In this document: one piece after another, positions 51,536-51,679 of the stretch
How positions within the stretch are numbered: position 1 is the stretch's first letter
How the letters are laid out: each line of letters starts with the position of its first letter
DNA from: Alphaproteobacteria bacterium
GTDB taxonomy: Bacteria; Pseudomonadota; Alphaproteobacteria; RF32; CAG-239
Length of the DNA stretch: 51,679 nt
Assembly (NCBI GenBank): GCA_017470165.1
Contig: JAFUEX010000008.1
Span: 1-51,679 of the forward strand
Direction of reading: 5' to 3'
Notes under the pieces: model-generated
Database searches by the model: none
Seen by the model: the letters and a program-made list of their open reading frames with translations, nothing else
What the model was told of the DNA's origin: nothing
Program-made: the position numbers and the translations under genes

Positions 51536-51679
51536 ATGGCGAGTAAGGGGTCTCATCGTCACAAGAGGAATGTCACCCCCGAGCCGTTTGCAGAACGGCG
51601 AGTAAGGGGTCTCCCGACCATTATGCACCCAAAGCCCTTGCTGTCACCCCTTCGCTGCATCGCGGCGAATAAGGGGGCT
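51536..51679 (+). repeat. Double-stem hairpin repeats (cluster 3, continues past the edge)
   Basis: A half unit at 51536-51553 (only GGCGAGTAAGGGGTCTC), a full unit at 51571-51612 (outer ACCCC/GGGGT, inner GCCGTT/AACGGC) and another at 51641-51679 cut by the window edge (inner GCTGC/GCGGC). The linker 51611-51650 is identical to one in cluster 2. Confidence 0.8.

Overview
The window looks like chromosome from a low-GC, probably anaerobic alphaproteobacterium. The evidence is an NADH-linked [FeFe] hydrogenase operon, an lptF-lptD-surA-rsmA outer-membrane/ribosome cluster in the order typical of Alphaproteobacteria, MlaC- and AapJ-like periplasmic proteins, and a DUF3768 relic. The mix recalls the uncultured gut Rhodospirillales/Azospirillum-like lineages, but that placement is inference: no rRNA gene is present.

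Layout. 1-651 holds a tandem cluster of double-stem hairpin repeats. 652-4578 (minus) is hydCBA. 4735-9909 (plus) is lptF, lptD, surA and rsmA, followed by tRNA-Ala(CGC). 10036-11400 is a graveyard of phage/mobile gene fragments. 11499-14189 (minus) has a metallo-beta-lactamase-fold hydrolase, ogt and a DUF4143 ATPase; 14290-14960 is a second repeat cluster. 14989-24794 is ordinary housekeeping: cysS, gltX, mlaC, an amino-acid binding protein, an esterase, lipoproteins, prmA, pepP and a thioredoxin-fold protein. 24857-32221 is an AT-rich, decayed integrated region ending at tRNA-Gly(GCC): broken HTH and cytosine methyltransferase genes, an AbiE toxin-antitoxin pair bracketed by two 97-bp repeats, an unrecognised minus-strand gene group, a broken integrase, and a 22-bp duplication of the tRNA 3' end. 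32225-40048 is core again: tRNA-Gly, a TM2 protein, tRNA-Arg, a lipoprotein, rbfA, truB, rpsO, pnp, prfC and tRNA-Gly(CCC). 40243-51322 is a defence and toxin block: a type I restriction-modification operon carrying an AbiJ-N-terminal-domain gene and two unknown membrane genes, a RelB/YafQ pair, a second DUF4143 ATPase that shares the RelB promoter, and a Fic gene. The right edge enters a third repeat cluster.

How it fits together. The hydrogenase genes form one trimeric cytoplasmic enzyme coupling NADH (and perhaps ferredoxin) to H2. LptF, LptD and SurA serve lipopolysaccharide export and outer-membrane assembly. RbfA, TruB, S15, PNPase, RsmA, PrmA and RF3 serve RNA and ribosome work. The two accessory blocks lie beside tRNA genes, which is the usual place for integrative elements.

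Most unusual: (i) hairpin repeats whose outer and inner stems both change in sequence while pairing is kept, with a conserved GAG / GAATAA internal loop; (ii) the hsdR-AbiJ-TM-hsdS-TM-hsdM operon; (iii) a 26-bp promoter/operator shared by relB and the DUF4143 ATPase; (iv) the tRNA-Gly attachment scar; (v) the 642-residue protein with a Cys-type hydrolase elbow and its companions.
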